Positions 49,518 to 57,507 of a stretch of DNA of 64,000 nucleotides are shown here, piece after piece. The notes below the pieces were generated by a model that was not told where the DNA came from, did not search any database, and saw only the letters and a list, made by a program, of their open reading frames with translations. This DNA is from Elusimicrobiota bacterium. GTDB lineage: Bacteria; Elusimicrobiota; Elusimicrobia; UBA1565; UBA9628. The stretch lies in contig DMMY01000007.1 of the NCBI GenBank assembly GCA_003452935.1, positions 1-64,000 of the forward strand, read 5' to 3'. Numbering within the stretch: the stretch's first letter is position 1; each line of letters starts with the position of its first letter. Made by a program: the position numbers and the translations under genes.

Positions 49518-51007
49518 ACCAGCCCGCCCCCCTGATGCGGCGCCGCATCTCCAAGTCCCAGTACTTGAGGGGCCTGCAGTGCCTCAAGTCCTTGTGGCTG
49601 CACAATTTCCAGCCGCAATTGCGCGCGCCTCTAGGCCCGGGCCTGCGGCACATCCTGGACCAGGGCCATAAGGTAGGCGAGCTCGCGCGCCGGCTCTATC
49701 CCGACGGCTTCCTCATCCAAGCCGAGGACATCGCCCAAGCCCTGGAGCAGACCCGGGCCGCCTTAAGAGGCAACGCCCAAGCGCTCTTCGAGCCCGCCTT
49801 CCTATACCAGGAAGTCCTGGTCCGGCCGGACATCTTGGTCAAGGCGGAAGACTGCTGGGACCTGATCGAGGTCAAGGCCTCGACCGAAATAAAAGAGGAG
49901 CATGTGCCCGACGTGGCCGTGCAGCGCTACGTGCTCGAGGGCGCGGGCCTGCCCGTGCGCAAGGCCTGCCTGCTGCGCCTTGACCCCGGCTACGTGCGCC
50001 GGGGAGAAATCGATCTCAAGCGGATGTTTCAGCTTGAAGACCTGGGCGACCAAAGCGCCATGGCGCTTATCGAGACGCCAAGCCATCTGCGCGATATGCG
50101 CGCGGCCCTGGCCCTGCCCACGGTCCCGGAGATAGAAATCGGGGCGCAATGCACCCGGCCGCATGACTGCGACTTCATGGGCCATTGCTGGAGGCACGTT
50201 CCCAAGTACTCGGTCTACAACCTGCACCGCGCGCGCTTCGAGCAGATAGCCGAGCTGCGCCAGCGGGGCGTGATGCGCATCGAGGACATCCCGGAAGGGA
50301 CCAAGCTCTCGGAGGCCCAGAGGATCCAGGTGCGCTGCGCCAAGACCAGAAAGCCGCACTTGGATCGCCAGTCCGTGCGGAAGTGCCTGGCCGAGCTTAA
50401 GTGGCCGCTGTATTTCCTGGACTTCGAGACGATCAATCCGGCCATCCCGCCTTTCGACGGCCTGCGGCCCCACCAGCCCGTGCCTTTCCAGGCGTCTTTG
50501 CACGTTGAAGACGCTCCCAAAGGGACTCTGAGGCATTTGGAGTACCTGGCCGAGCCAGGCCCGGATCCCCGGCCGGGCCTGGTTGATTTCCTGGTCAAAG
50601 AAATCGGCTCCGAAGGCTCCATCGTGGTTTACAACGCGGGCTTTGAAGGCGGCCGGCTGGCGGAGCTGGCCGCGTGTTATCCGGCGCATGAAAAAGCCCT
50701 GCTGGACATGAAGTCCCGGCTGTGGGACTTGATCGTTCCTTTCCGCAAGCATTATTTTTATCATCCGGATTTCGAGGGCAGAGCGTCGATGAAGGCGGTG
50801 CTGCCGGCCCTGGCGCCGGCGATGAGCTACGAGAGGCTGGAGATCAAGAACGGGGAAATGGCGTTCTTGGCGTATGAGGCGCTGATGGACGGCTCGATCG
50901 CCGGGGAAGAGGCGCGCAGGACGCTTACGGCGCTGAAGGTTTATTGCGGCCAGGACACCCTGGGCATGGTCGAGGTGCTCAAGGCGCTTCAGCAGCAGGC
51001 GCAGTGA
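49514..51007 (+). CDS. DUF2779 protein: Cas4-like PD-(D/E)XK nuclease fused to a DnaQ-like exonuclease domain
   Basis: A 497-residue two-domain protein. N-terminal part: one Cys in LRGLQCLKSLW (C23), a PD-(D/E)XK core RPDILVKAEDCWDLIEVKAS, then three Cys in CTRPHDCDFMGHC, i.e. the 1+3 cysteine layout of Cas4/AddB-type iron-sulfur nucleases. C-terminal DUF2779 part: YFLDFETI (Exo I), VYNAGFEGGRL (Exo II) and YCGQDTLGMVEVL (Exo III), an RNase H-fold exonuclease. Function unknown; a DNA end-processing role is likely. The start is TTG, overlapping the rmuC stop. Confidence 0.85.
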   Translation: MNQPAPLMRRRISKSQYLRGLQCLKSLWLHNFQPQLRAPLGPGLRHILDQGHKVGELARRLYPDGFLIQAEDIAQALEQTRAALRGNAQALFEPAFLYQEVLVRPDILVKAEDCWDLIEVKASTEIKEEHVPDVAVQRYVLEGAGLPVRKACLLRLDPGYVRRGEIDLKRMFQLEDLGDQSAMALIETPSHLRDMRAALALPTVPEIEIGAQCTRPHDCDFMGHCWRHVPKYSVYNLHRARFEQIAELRQRGVMRIEDIPEGTKLSEAQRIQVRCAKTRKPHLDRQSVRKCLAELKWPLYFLDFETINPAIPPFDGLRPHQPVPFQASLHVEDAPKGTLRHLEYLAEPGPDPRPGLVDFLVKEIGSEGSIVVYNAGFEGGRLAELAACYPAHEKALLDMKSRLWDLIVPFRKHYFYHPDFEGRASMKAVLPALAPAMSYERLEIKNGEMAFLAYEALMDGSIAGEEARRTLTALKVYCGQDTLGMVEVLKALQQQAQ

Positions 51008-51025
51008 GTCTCTTTGGCCCGGCGC

Positions 51026-53323
51026 TCAATTTCCTAATGAAGCCTTAGGGGCCAGCGCAGGAGGGGCATCGAGGCTGGAAGAAAGCGTCTGCGCCAGCGC
51101 GCGCATGCGGCGGATCAACTCCGCCTCCTCAGGAACGTCGCGCTCGTCCAGCTTTGGAGTCCGTCTGGACAAGATGAATTCAAGCTCGAAGATCATGAGC
51201 TTATAAACAAACCTTGCGTAAGACAAGAACTGCTCCCAATGGCGGTCGCCGGCAGGGGCAACTTTCAAAACGGTCAGCAGATCTTCCTTAAACGCGTCCA
51301 GATCGCGCTCGAAGTCGCTGATGCTTTCGTAGGAAGTCTTGAGATGACCTTCCCGCGCAAACCTCAGCCACCGGTTCTCCATTGTTGAACTCAGCCGGCC
51401 CAGCGGGTGTCCCGAAAGCGCCGCAGCCCATGGTATTGCAAGTCGTTCGGCAAGGCGTCGGCTCAATTCCGCGCCCCGCGCCTCGTTTTTGGGAGCAAAA
51501 AAGTCCTCTCCGTCGAGCGCGGCCGGCATCCACGTGGTCTGGACGCCTTCTCCGCCGAACAAGTCCGTTCCTAGGGACATAGCGGCATAGCCACGCTGCT
51601 CCAATACCCGGCGCCCTCCCTCGTCCGCCGGCAGATCCGCGTCGAATAACACAAGCTCGATGCCCAGGCGCTCAAAAGCCGCCGTTCGCCCCGGCGGAAT
51701 GGGCGTGCCTGCCCGGACCATCACCACTGAGCCTCGCGGCAACTGGTAAGGACCTAGGACCGCCGTGCCGTTATACCATAGGTTCACCAACCGCCCTTGG
51801 ACAGTGCTCTGGGCCTTATCCAGGGGCACAAAGACCGCGATGTTGGCGTTGTTCCACTGGTCCACGACTCCGTTCCATGAGAACTCTATGATCTGCCGGG
51901 GACTCCGATCGAGCGGATGCGCTTCTCCGTAGCGGTTGTTGGGGTATATCCAACCATGTTCATCCGGCAAATCGTGCCTGGCGTGAACCAACACGATGCC
52001 GCGGGGATCGAGTTGCGTGCCTTCATAAAGAGGATGCCCCGCCGCTGGCCAGGCCTGAGCCGGACCCCGGGCAGTGACGTCGTATAGCTCCGGGTCGATG
52101 CCCTCCTTCGAGGCCTTGGCGAAATCATCCAAGCCGAGTTCATCCATGTCGACCGACAGCCGCCATGAACCGTCCTGATAACGAAGGCTGCGCAGGTCAT
52201 AGGGAGTGATGGCCGCGAAAGCGGCGGAGAACGCCAGGCTCAGCCTGAAAAGCACTCCCGGCGCCACGCCGGCTTTGCCCGCCCTCTGCCGCAGCTCATC
52301 GGCCGCCGTGTCGCCGTAATACTTTCGAAAATCTTCCAGGTCTTCCTTGCCCGAGTACCTGACGAGTTCGCTGGTTGCCGTCACATGGTTGAGGGCCGGA
52401 ACCTCACGAAACAGCGCCAGTCCAAGCTGAATTTCCCGGGGGCTGAAGCCGCGCTCGCCGGCGATGGTCGCAAACGCCTGCCTAGAGATATTCTGCCAAT
52501 GGTGGGTCCAGTGTCTACCCGGGGCCGAAGACTCCACGAAGCCTGCCCGCTGCAAGGCCTGAACCATGGCGGCGTCGCCCGAGTCGTATCGGGCAGCGGG
52601 AGTGAGCCCGGAAAAAAATAGGATAAAAGCAAGCCGCGCGACTTCGTGGATGCGCAGACCATTAAGGGTTGAAGGCGTCAGGCGCTGCAAGGCCGGCTCA
52701 AGGGCGCGCATGGCCCGGCGCACGGAATGCGCAGGGCTGATGTTGCGATTGCCATGAATGAACTCCTTATATTCAGCTTCTGTGCGATACGGGGCGGAAA
52801 GGGCCGCGGCCAGGGCCGGCGGCAAGGAAGCGATCAAGTCCGGCGCGGACTCTTTGTCCAAGTCCGGGTTTGTGAAAGCCGCCCCCCCCGCCTCGTTAGA
52901 GGCGCCGATGGAGCGCCGGCCGGTCATCAGGTCTTCGAGCCGCTGCTCAGCCGCGTAAGCGCCCTCCGCGCTGATATTCGGAGCCTGGAGGATGGAAATT
53001 TCATCCGCGATGGCCTTGGAGAGTTCAACCATGGGGGCCGCGGCGTCGGTCCGCACGGGTGCGGCGGTCTCTGCTTTGCCGGGGATAGCAGGGACCTGGC
53101 CGGCCAAGACGGCAAGGACATGCTGTTGCGAAAGAGGCTTGATTGTCCGGACACCCACGAGGCCATTTGATGATAGCGGAGCAACGATCAGTGCCTGCCC
53201 CTGAAGCCGCGCAATGGCGCAAGGAATTTTGGCGGGCATGGCTTTGCCCATGGCGGCAAAGAGGCAACTGGGAAGCGCCAGGGCAAAAAGCAACTGCGCC
53301 GCGAAAACCCGGTCGTGGCTCAT
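51026..53323 (-). CDS. Large secreted protein of unknown function
   Basis: A 765-residue protein with a signal peptide (MSHDRVFAAQLLFALALPSCLFA), a region containing KIPCAIARLQGQALIVAPLSSNG, and a long mixed alpha/beta body. I recognise no domain. Visible features: YPNNRYGEAHPLD, EFSWNGVVDQWNNANIAVFVPL and LPRGSVVMVRAGTPIPPGRTAAFERLGIELVLFD in the middle, and a helical C-terminus. A -10-like TATGCT lies eight bases before the ATG at 53323, which also begins the signal peptide; the frame is open to 53530. G+C is somewhat lower than neighbours. Monocistronic. Confidence 0.6.
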   Translation of the reverse strand: MSHDRVFAAQLLFALALPSCLFAAMGKAMPAKIPCAIARLQGQALIVAPLSSNGLVGVRTIKPLSQQHVLAVLAGQVPAIPGKAETAAPVRTDAAAPMVELSKAIADEISILQAPNISAEGAYAAEQRLEDLMTGRRSIGASNEAGGAAFTNPDLDKESAPDLIASLPPALAAALSAPYRTEAEYKEFIHGNRNISPAHSVRRAMRALEPALQRLTPSTLNGLRIHEVARLAFILFFSGLTPAARYDSGDAAMVQALQRAGFVESSAPGRHWTHHWQNISRQAFATIAGERGFSPREIQLGLALFREVPALNHVTATSELVRYSGKEDLEDFRKYYGDTAADELRQRAGKAGVAPGVLFRLSLAFSAAFAAITPYDLRSLRYQDGSWRLSVDMDELGLDDFAKASKEGIDPELYDVTARGPAQAWPAAGHPLYEGTQLDPRGIVLVHARHDLPDEHGWIYPNNRYGEAHPLDRSPRQIIEFSWNGVVDQWNNANIAVFVPLDKAQSTVQGRLVNLWYNGTAVLGPYQLPRGSVVMVRAGTPIPPGRTAAFERLGIELVLFDADLPADEGGRRVLEQRGYAAMSLGTDLFGGEGVQTTWMPAALDGEDFFAPKNEARGAELSRRLAERLAIPWAAALSGHPLGRLSSTMENRWLRFAREGHLKTSYESISDFERDLDAFKEDLLTVLKVAPAGDRHWEQFLSYARFVYKLMIFELEFILSRRTPKLDERDVPEEAELIRRMRALAQTLSSSLDAPPALAPKASLGN

Positions 53324-53391
53324 GTTCAGATAGCATAGCCGCCGGCATGACGCGCCGCGAGGGGCGAAAGACCTAAGCTGGGAGGGCCAAC

Positions 53392-53472
53392 ATGCCCAAG
53401 AAGAAGTCACGAGAGAATGGATTCTGGGACAGAGGACTGCTGTTCTTGGCTTGCTCAAGGGCTTTGGCATAA
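53392..53472 (+). CDS. Possible tiny protein (26 residues) or gene remnant
   Basis: MPKKKSRENGFWDRGLLF... followed by LACSRALA and a stop, seven bases after GGGAGG (53380-53386 area). The good ribosome site is the main support. It sits in the 305-bp gap 53324-53628 next to the repeat element, so it may be a leftover of a larger gene or of a mobile element. Confidence 0.22.
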   Translation: MPKKKSRENGFWDRGLLFLACSRALA

Positions 53473-53517
53473 GTAAACAAACCGGACATCCAAGCGGTCC
53501 AGGTGGCTGCGGGTGCG

Positions 53518-53624
53518 GTGCCTGACGCAAACTGTTTAGACTGAAAAAAAGTTCCGTAAGTTCATGTCAGGCACTGCTATACTATTAAGACCGAAAAAAA
53601 ATTCCGCAAGTTCAAGTCTGGCAC
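53518..53624. repeat. REP/MITE-like element: terminal inverted repeats plus a 50-bp tandem copy
   Basis: GTGCCTGAC (53518-53526) and its exact inverse GTCAGGCAC (53566-53574) flank a 39-bp A-rich segment. The block 53531-53574 is repeated at 53581-53624 with an exact 50-bp period (about 36 of 44 bases identical), ending GTCTGGCAC. The arrangement looks like a small non-autonomous mobile repeat. A TATACT between the copies may serve as promoter for the gene at 53629. Confidence 0.6.
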
Positions 53625-53628
53625 CAAT

Positions 53629-54384
53629 ATGCTCTGCCCTAATTGCCGCGCTCAACAGCCGGACGCCGCTCTTGAATGTTCCGCCTGCGGCGTCATATTC
53701 GCCAAGCTCCAGGCAAGGACCCAAGCCGCGCAGGTTTTCGCCTATTCGCCGGGCGCGGCCACAGACCCGGCACAACCCTTCCGCGTCGGCATCTTCCCGT
53801 TCTTGGCCGCGGGCTTAGCCGCGCTTTGGGCGGCCATGGCCTTGTTGCCCGTCCCCCTCAAACTCTCCGCCGCGGCCCCGCCCACGGCCCAGCCCGGCGC
53901 ACTTATCACCTATCGCAACGGCGAAAAATGCCTCGTGGACTCCCCGATCTTTGAATACACCTACCTGCGCAACAACAACTCCCCGAATTCCCCCGTCATC
54001 CTCATCGGCTCCTGGGCCTATTCCAACATAACCAGGACCGAACCCGAGCTCCGGCTGGCCAGCTCCGACGTTCCCATCCCCACGCTCGCCATCCCCGATA
54101 TCCGCGAGATAAGATTCGTCAGCGAGTTCGACAAGTCCCGGCCGCGCGGCATGCTCGTCTCATCGGTTGAGATCGTCGCCAAATCCGGGCAAAGCCAAAT
54201 CATTCCCGCCTCCGAAAGCGGACTCCTCCTGCCGGACCCCAATTACGCCTGGGGCCAAGGCTTCAAACCCCAAAAAATATTCTTAAAGGGCTCCTTCGAG
54301 TCCGCCTGCCAAAAAAACGAGCTCGCGCTTTCGGAAAAAGCGCACGACCAGGATCAAGCCCCGCTGCGTGTGGAGTTCCACTGA
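53629..54384 (+). CDS. Zinc-ribbon membrane protein of unknown function
   Basis: A 251-residue protein: N-terminal zinc ribbon CPNCRAQQPDAALECSACG (two CxxC pairs, residues 3-21), a transmembrane segment (about 52-80, FPFLAAGLAALWAAMALLPVPL), and a C-terminal beta-rich extracytoplasmic domain (VDSPIFEYTYLRNNN, LIGSWAYSNITRTEPELRL). No enzymatic motif. The start lies directly after the repeat element. A small protein gene follows one base after the stop. Confidence 0.6.
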   Translation: MLCPNCRAQQPDAALECSACGVIFAKLQARTQAAQVFAYSPGAATDPAQPFRVGIFPFLAAGLAALWAAMALLPVPLKLSAAAPPTAQPGALITYRNGEKCLVDSPIFEYTYLRNNNSPNSPVILIGSWAYSNITRTEPELRLASSDVPIPTLAIPDIREIRFVSEFDKSRPRGMLVSSVEIVAKSGQSQIIPASESGLLLPDPNYAWGQGFKPQKIFLKGSFESACQKNELALSEKAHDQDQAPLRVEFH

Positions 54385-54385
54385 T

Positions 54386-54775
54386 ATGGCGACCCTCCTG
54401 CGCCTCATGGTCCTGGTCGGCTTGATCGCGGGTGCCGCCTTCTCATGCAGCCACAGGCGCAAGCAGCAGCTCCTCGTCAAGGTCGCGCAGCGCTTTTTGG
54501 ATACGCACTACCGCTACTACCCCGGCAGCCAGGACACCATCACCCCTCTCGACTGCGGCGTCAAGAAAATGACTCCCGAGGAGGCCAAGGATGTCCGCCA
54601 CAAAATTCCATGGCTGGGCGCCTTCACCCCGATCTCGGGGACCTGCAATCTGGATATAACGTTCAGGGACTACCCGCGCCAAGGAGAGACCGGCCGCCTC
54701 AGGCTCCAGCTCTACTATGCCTGGGCCGGCTACAATCGCGACTGGGAGCTGGTAGAACGCCGGCTTTTGGACTAA
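54386..54775 (+). CDS. Small exported or membrane protein, unknown
   Basis: A 129-residue protein with a hydrophobic N-terminus (MATLLRLMVLVGLIAGAAFSCS), possibly a signal peptide or lipobox variant, then a charged domain with THYRYYPGSQDTITPLDCG and LDITFRDYPRQGETGRLRLQLYYAW. The ATG lies one base after the stop of the zinc-ribbon gene, so the two are coupled. It converges with the ICMT-like gene (four-base overlap). Confidence 0.5.
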   Translation: MATLLRLMVLVGLIAGAAFSCSHRRKQQLLVKVAQRFLDTHYRYYPGSQDTITPLDCGVKKMTPEEAKDVRHKIPWLGAFTPISGTCNLDITFRDYPRQGETGRLRLQLYYAWAGYNRDWELVERRLLD

Positions 54776-55284
54776 ACCTTCCCCTTGATCCTGGGAATCC
54801 ACCTCGGCACCGACCGCTTATACGCCAAATACTCCTCGCCGAACCGGGCCTCCAGGCCCCGCTCCTCCACCAATGGAATATAAACGAGGTTTAACGCCGC
54901 AAACAACACAAGCCAGCCCAAGATCGGCCAGGATCCCGCCAGCACGGCCTCGGCCAGCAGCATGATGAACACGCCGATCATCATGGGATTGCGCACCACG
55001 CGATAAGGCCCCAAGGCCACGAACCGCTTGGGAGGATCCCAGGGCGCCGCGGTCCCTTCGCCAAAACGCGCGAAAAGCCCCACGCTCCACAAAGCCAATC
55101 CCAGCCCCAGAACGGCAAAAAACGCGGCCATGGCGCAGGAAAGGCCGCCCCAACGCGCCCACGAGTGCGCCAGGGCGGTGTCGCGGAAGGCCGCCAGCAG
55201 AAGGCCCGGGATAATGACCAGGACGTTGAAGGGAAGGACAAGCACCGCGATAAGCCAGCGCATAAAGATTCTCTTTTCACCCAT
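54772..55284 (-). CDS. Isoprenylcysteine carboxyl methyltransferase (ICMT/PEMT)-like membrane protein
   Basis: A 170-residue membrane protein with four or so helices and the C-terminal motif of the ICMT/PEMT family: GPYRVVRNPMMIGVFIMLLAE followed by EERGLEARFGEEYLAYKRSVPRWIPR, where the RNPM and EE/FGxEYxxY parts bind SAM and complete the active site. Bacterial members methylate unknown small or lipid substrates. The ATG at 55284 (MGEKRIFMRW) is preferred; an upstream in-frame start (55341) lacks a hydrophobic or conserved pattern. Confidence 0.8.
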   Translation of the reverse strand: MGEKRIFMRWLIAVLVLPFNVLVIIPGLLLAAFRDTALAHSWARWGGLSCAMAAFFAVLGLGLALWSVGLFARFGEGTAAPWDPPKRFVALGPYRVVRNPMMIGVFIMLLAEAVLAGSWPILGWLVLFAALNLVYIPLVEERGLEARFGEEYLAYKRSVPRWIPRIKGKV

Positions 55285-55372
55285 CCCAGACTTCCCCCGT
55301 GCAGAGCATGCCAAACTTCGCCCCGGCAACGCCAACTCCAAAACTTGCTAGACTAAGGGCTCGGAGGCCCTT

Positions 55373-56710
55373 ATGCCCTATAAAAATCCATATTGCGTCC
55401 TTGCCGCGCTCCTGCTCGCCTGCGCTCCCTTGGCCCGCGCCGCTGAAAGCGGACTGGCCCAAAAACAAGCCCTTCTAGAACAGACCGCCGATCTGCTCCA
55501 GCAGCTATCCGACCAGGACTATATCGATATCAAGTCCCAATTCGAGGCCAAGCCCGGCGCCGGACATTTGCGCGCCTCGCGCGCGGAGGCCATCGCATCG
55601 GTCTACTCCACCCTCGCGGCCCTGGAATACAACCAGGCCCTCAAGACCGGGCCAGCCCCCGATGCGCGGCCCAACGTGGAGGCCGCCTTGCAGACCCGAT
55701 TAAAGGAAGATGACGCGCTCATGATAAATCCGGACACCCTGGAACAGACCGGGCTGTGGGGGGATTTCGTCGAATACGTCAACCGCGACCCGGCACCGAG
55801 CTACAGGGGCGCGGCTGTAGCGGCTGTGCGCGGCGGCCGGGAAATCGACACGGAAGCGGACAAAAAAGCGGCCAAGATCAAAAAGTCGATTAAGGACCTG
55901 GAGCCGCGGCTTAAGCAGCCCGGCCTGGCGGCCCCGGAACTCGCCGCCCTGCACTATGAAAAGGGCCGGCTTTACGAGAACCTCTCCCGATGCGGACTGG
56001 GACTGGACGGCATGGACCAGAAACAGGCCCGGATTCTTCTGATCGCCGACCTGCTTGAGCAAGTCTCGGACGAAGACTATCTCAAGGTCAAGGCCGAATT
56101 GGAGGCCAAGAACCCAGGCAGCCGCTGGCCGGCCTCGCGCGGCGAGGCACGCTCAGCGGCCTACTCCACCCTGGCGGCCTTGGAATACGACCAAGCCCTC
56201 AAGGCCGGCCCGGCAACGGAGGACAAGCCCAATTTGAAAGCGGCGCTGCAGAATCGCTTAAAAGACGCCAACGCGGTCATGGTCAATCCGGACACTCTGG
56301 AAGAAACCGGTCTCTGGGGGGATTTCGTCGAATACGTCAACCGCGACCCGGCACCGAGCTACAGGGGCGCGGCTGTCGCGGCTGTGCGCGGCGGCCGGGA
56401 AATCGACACGGAAGCGGACAAAAAGGCGGCCAAAATCAAGAGGTCGCTTAAGGACCTGGAGCCGCGGCTTAAGCAGCCCGGCCTGGCGGCCCCGGAACTC
56501 GCCGCCCTGCACTATGAAAAGGGCCGGCTCTACGAAATCCTGGCCGAGAGCGCCGTCATTGAAAAGCCGCAAGCCCCCGAGGCCCCCAAAACGGCGCAGC
56601 CCCCTGTCCAAACCGCCGAGGACGCGGTCAAGTGCGAAACCAAGGAAATGGACAGCCTTGAAAAGCGGATGCAGGATGAAGTGGAGAGACGCCGCGCGCG
56701 AGTCAAATAA
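55373..56710 (+). CDS. Secreted protein built of two near-identical 186-residue repeats
   Basis: A 445-residue protein with a signal peptide (about 1-23, LARA-A). Two tandem units follow (about residues 25-205 and 212-390), each with LLQQ/EQxSDxDY, YSTLAALEYxQALK, NPDTLExTGLWGDFVEYV, NRDPAPSYRGAAVAAVRGG and LKQPGLAAPELAALHYEKGRLYE. The DNA of the second half of each unit is almost identical at a 558-bp period. A Pro/Glu-rich C-terminal tail ends in charged residues. GGAGG precedes the ATG. No known domain. Confidence 0.6.
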   Translation: MPYKNPYCVLAALLLACAPLARAAESGLAQKQALLEQTADLLQQLSDQDYIDIKSQFEAKPGAGHLRASRAEAIASVYSTLAALEYNQALKTGPAPDARPNVEAALQTRLKEDDALMINPDTLEQTGLWGDFVEYVNRDPAPSYRGAAVAAVRGGREIDTEADKKAAKIKKSIKDLEPRLKQPGLAAPELAALHYEKGRLYENLSRCGLGLDGMDQKQARILLIADLLEQVSDEDYLKVKAELEAKNPGSRWPASRGEARSAAYSTLAALEYDQALKAGPATEDKPNLKAALQNRLKDANAVMVNPDTLEETGLWGDFVEYVNRDPAPSYRGAAVAAVRGGREIDTEADKKAAKIKRSLKDLEPRLKQPGLAAPELAALHYEKGRLYEILAESAVIEKPQAPEAPKTAQPPVQTAEDAVKCETKEMDSLEKRMQDEVERRRARVK

Positions 56711-56724
56711 CCGTCTACGCCATT

Positions 56725-57507
56725 TCAGTTTTGATAGTACGTCCGCGAATTGGGGAGTTCCTGGCCAGGGACTCCTAGGGCGAGGGCCAACTCGCGCAGC
56801 TTGGCCTGGACCTTGGCCGCGTTGCGCGGGCCCATGCGCAGGAGATGCTTCTGCGCGGGGCTCAACTGCTCCAATTTAGGATCCGCCAGCTCATAGGAAA
56901 CGGACTTCTCGCCCAAGAGGACGTCGCCCTGCACCAAGGGCGTATCCAGCAGAACCTTGATGGCCTGGACAGAAGTCGCCTGGAAATCGCGATTCGCATA
57001 GCCCAGCTCCCGATAAGCGTCCTGGAACAAAGGTTTGAGCAGCACGAAGAGCTGGGCCGCCTTCTCGGCGTTCAATGAGGCGAAAACGTCGGCCGTCAGG
57101 TCGTAACGGCCGTAGCTTCTCGCGCCCATGTAAAGCTTGCCCCGCCTTTTGCGCAGCGCGAATTGTTTCTTCGGCCTGAGGAAATTGAGGCTGTCGCGGG
57201 GGCTGTTGCCCGCTGCGACGCAGTCCACCGCGGCGATGACGCGACGCAGGATATTCTCCTGCTTGAGCCACTCTCCAAATCCAGGAGAGGAGGACAGGCC
57301 CCCTTGGCGGAGCATCTCCTCGCCCTGCTCGATCGTCCAGGGCGAGGCCGTTTGCGCGCCGGGAAGATTCATCGCGGAGTCCAGCGCGGCCCGCGCAGCG
57401 GCGGCGCGCGAACTCCGGTAAAAGCGAAGGCCCAAGCCGATGGCGGCGCCGGCGGCCAGAACCACGCCCGCCCAAATCGCGATTTTCTTTTGCTCCATGG
57501 AAATCAA
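56725..57507 (-). CDS. DUF3014 membrane-anchored protein
   Basis: A 260-residue protein with an N-terminal membrane anchor (about 9-28) and a periplasmic DUF3014-type domain: VIAAVDCVAAGNSPRDSLNFLRP, YDLTADVFASLNAEKAAQLFVLLKPLFQDAYRELGY and TSVQAIKVLLDTPLV. Function unknown. The TTG start (57507) is favoured over the ATG at 57498 because AGGAGG lies five bases upstream; it overlaps the stop of the response regulator gene (TTGA), coupling the two. Confidence 0.8.
   Translation of the reverse strand: MISMEQKKIAIWAGVVLAAGAAIGLGLRFYRSSRAAAARAALDSAMNLPGAQTASPWTIEQGEEMLRQGGLSSSPGFGEWLKQENILRRVIAAVDCVAAGNSPRDSLNFLRPKKQFALRKRRGKLYMGARSYGRYDLTADVFASLNAEKAAQLFVLLKPLFQDAYRELGYANRDFQATSVQAIKVLLDTPLVQGDVLLGEKSVSYELADPKLEQLSPAQKHLLRMGPRNAAKVQAKLRELALALGVPGQELPNSRTYYQN

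Noticed and set aside
49514..50250. CRISPR-associated Cas4
   Set aside because: The nuclease half is Cas4-like, but it is fused to DUF2779 and there is no array or other cas gene in the window.
53518..53624. CRISPR-like array
   Set aside because: Only two diverged copies, 50-bp period, and no spacer-like unique segments or cas genes nearby; it fits a REP/MITE element better.
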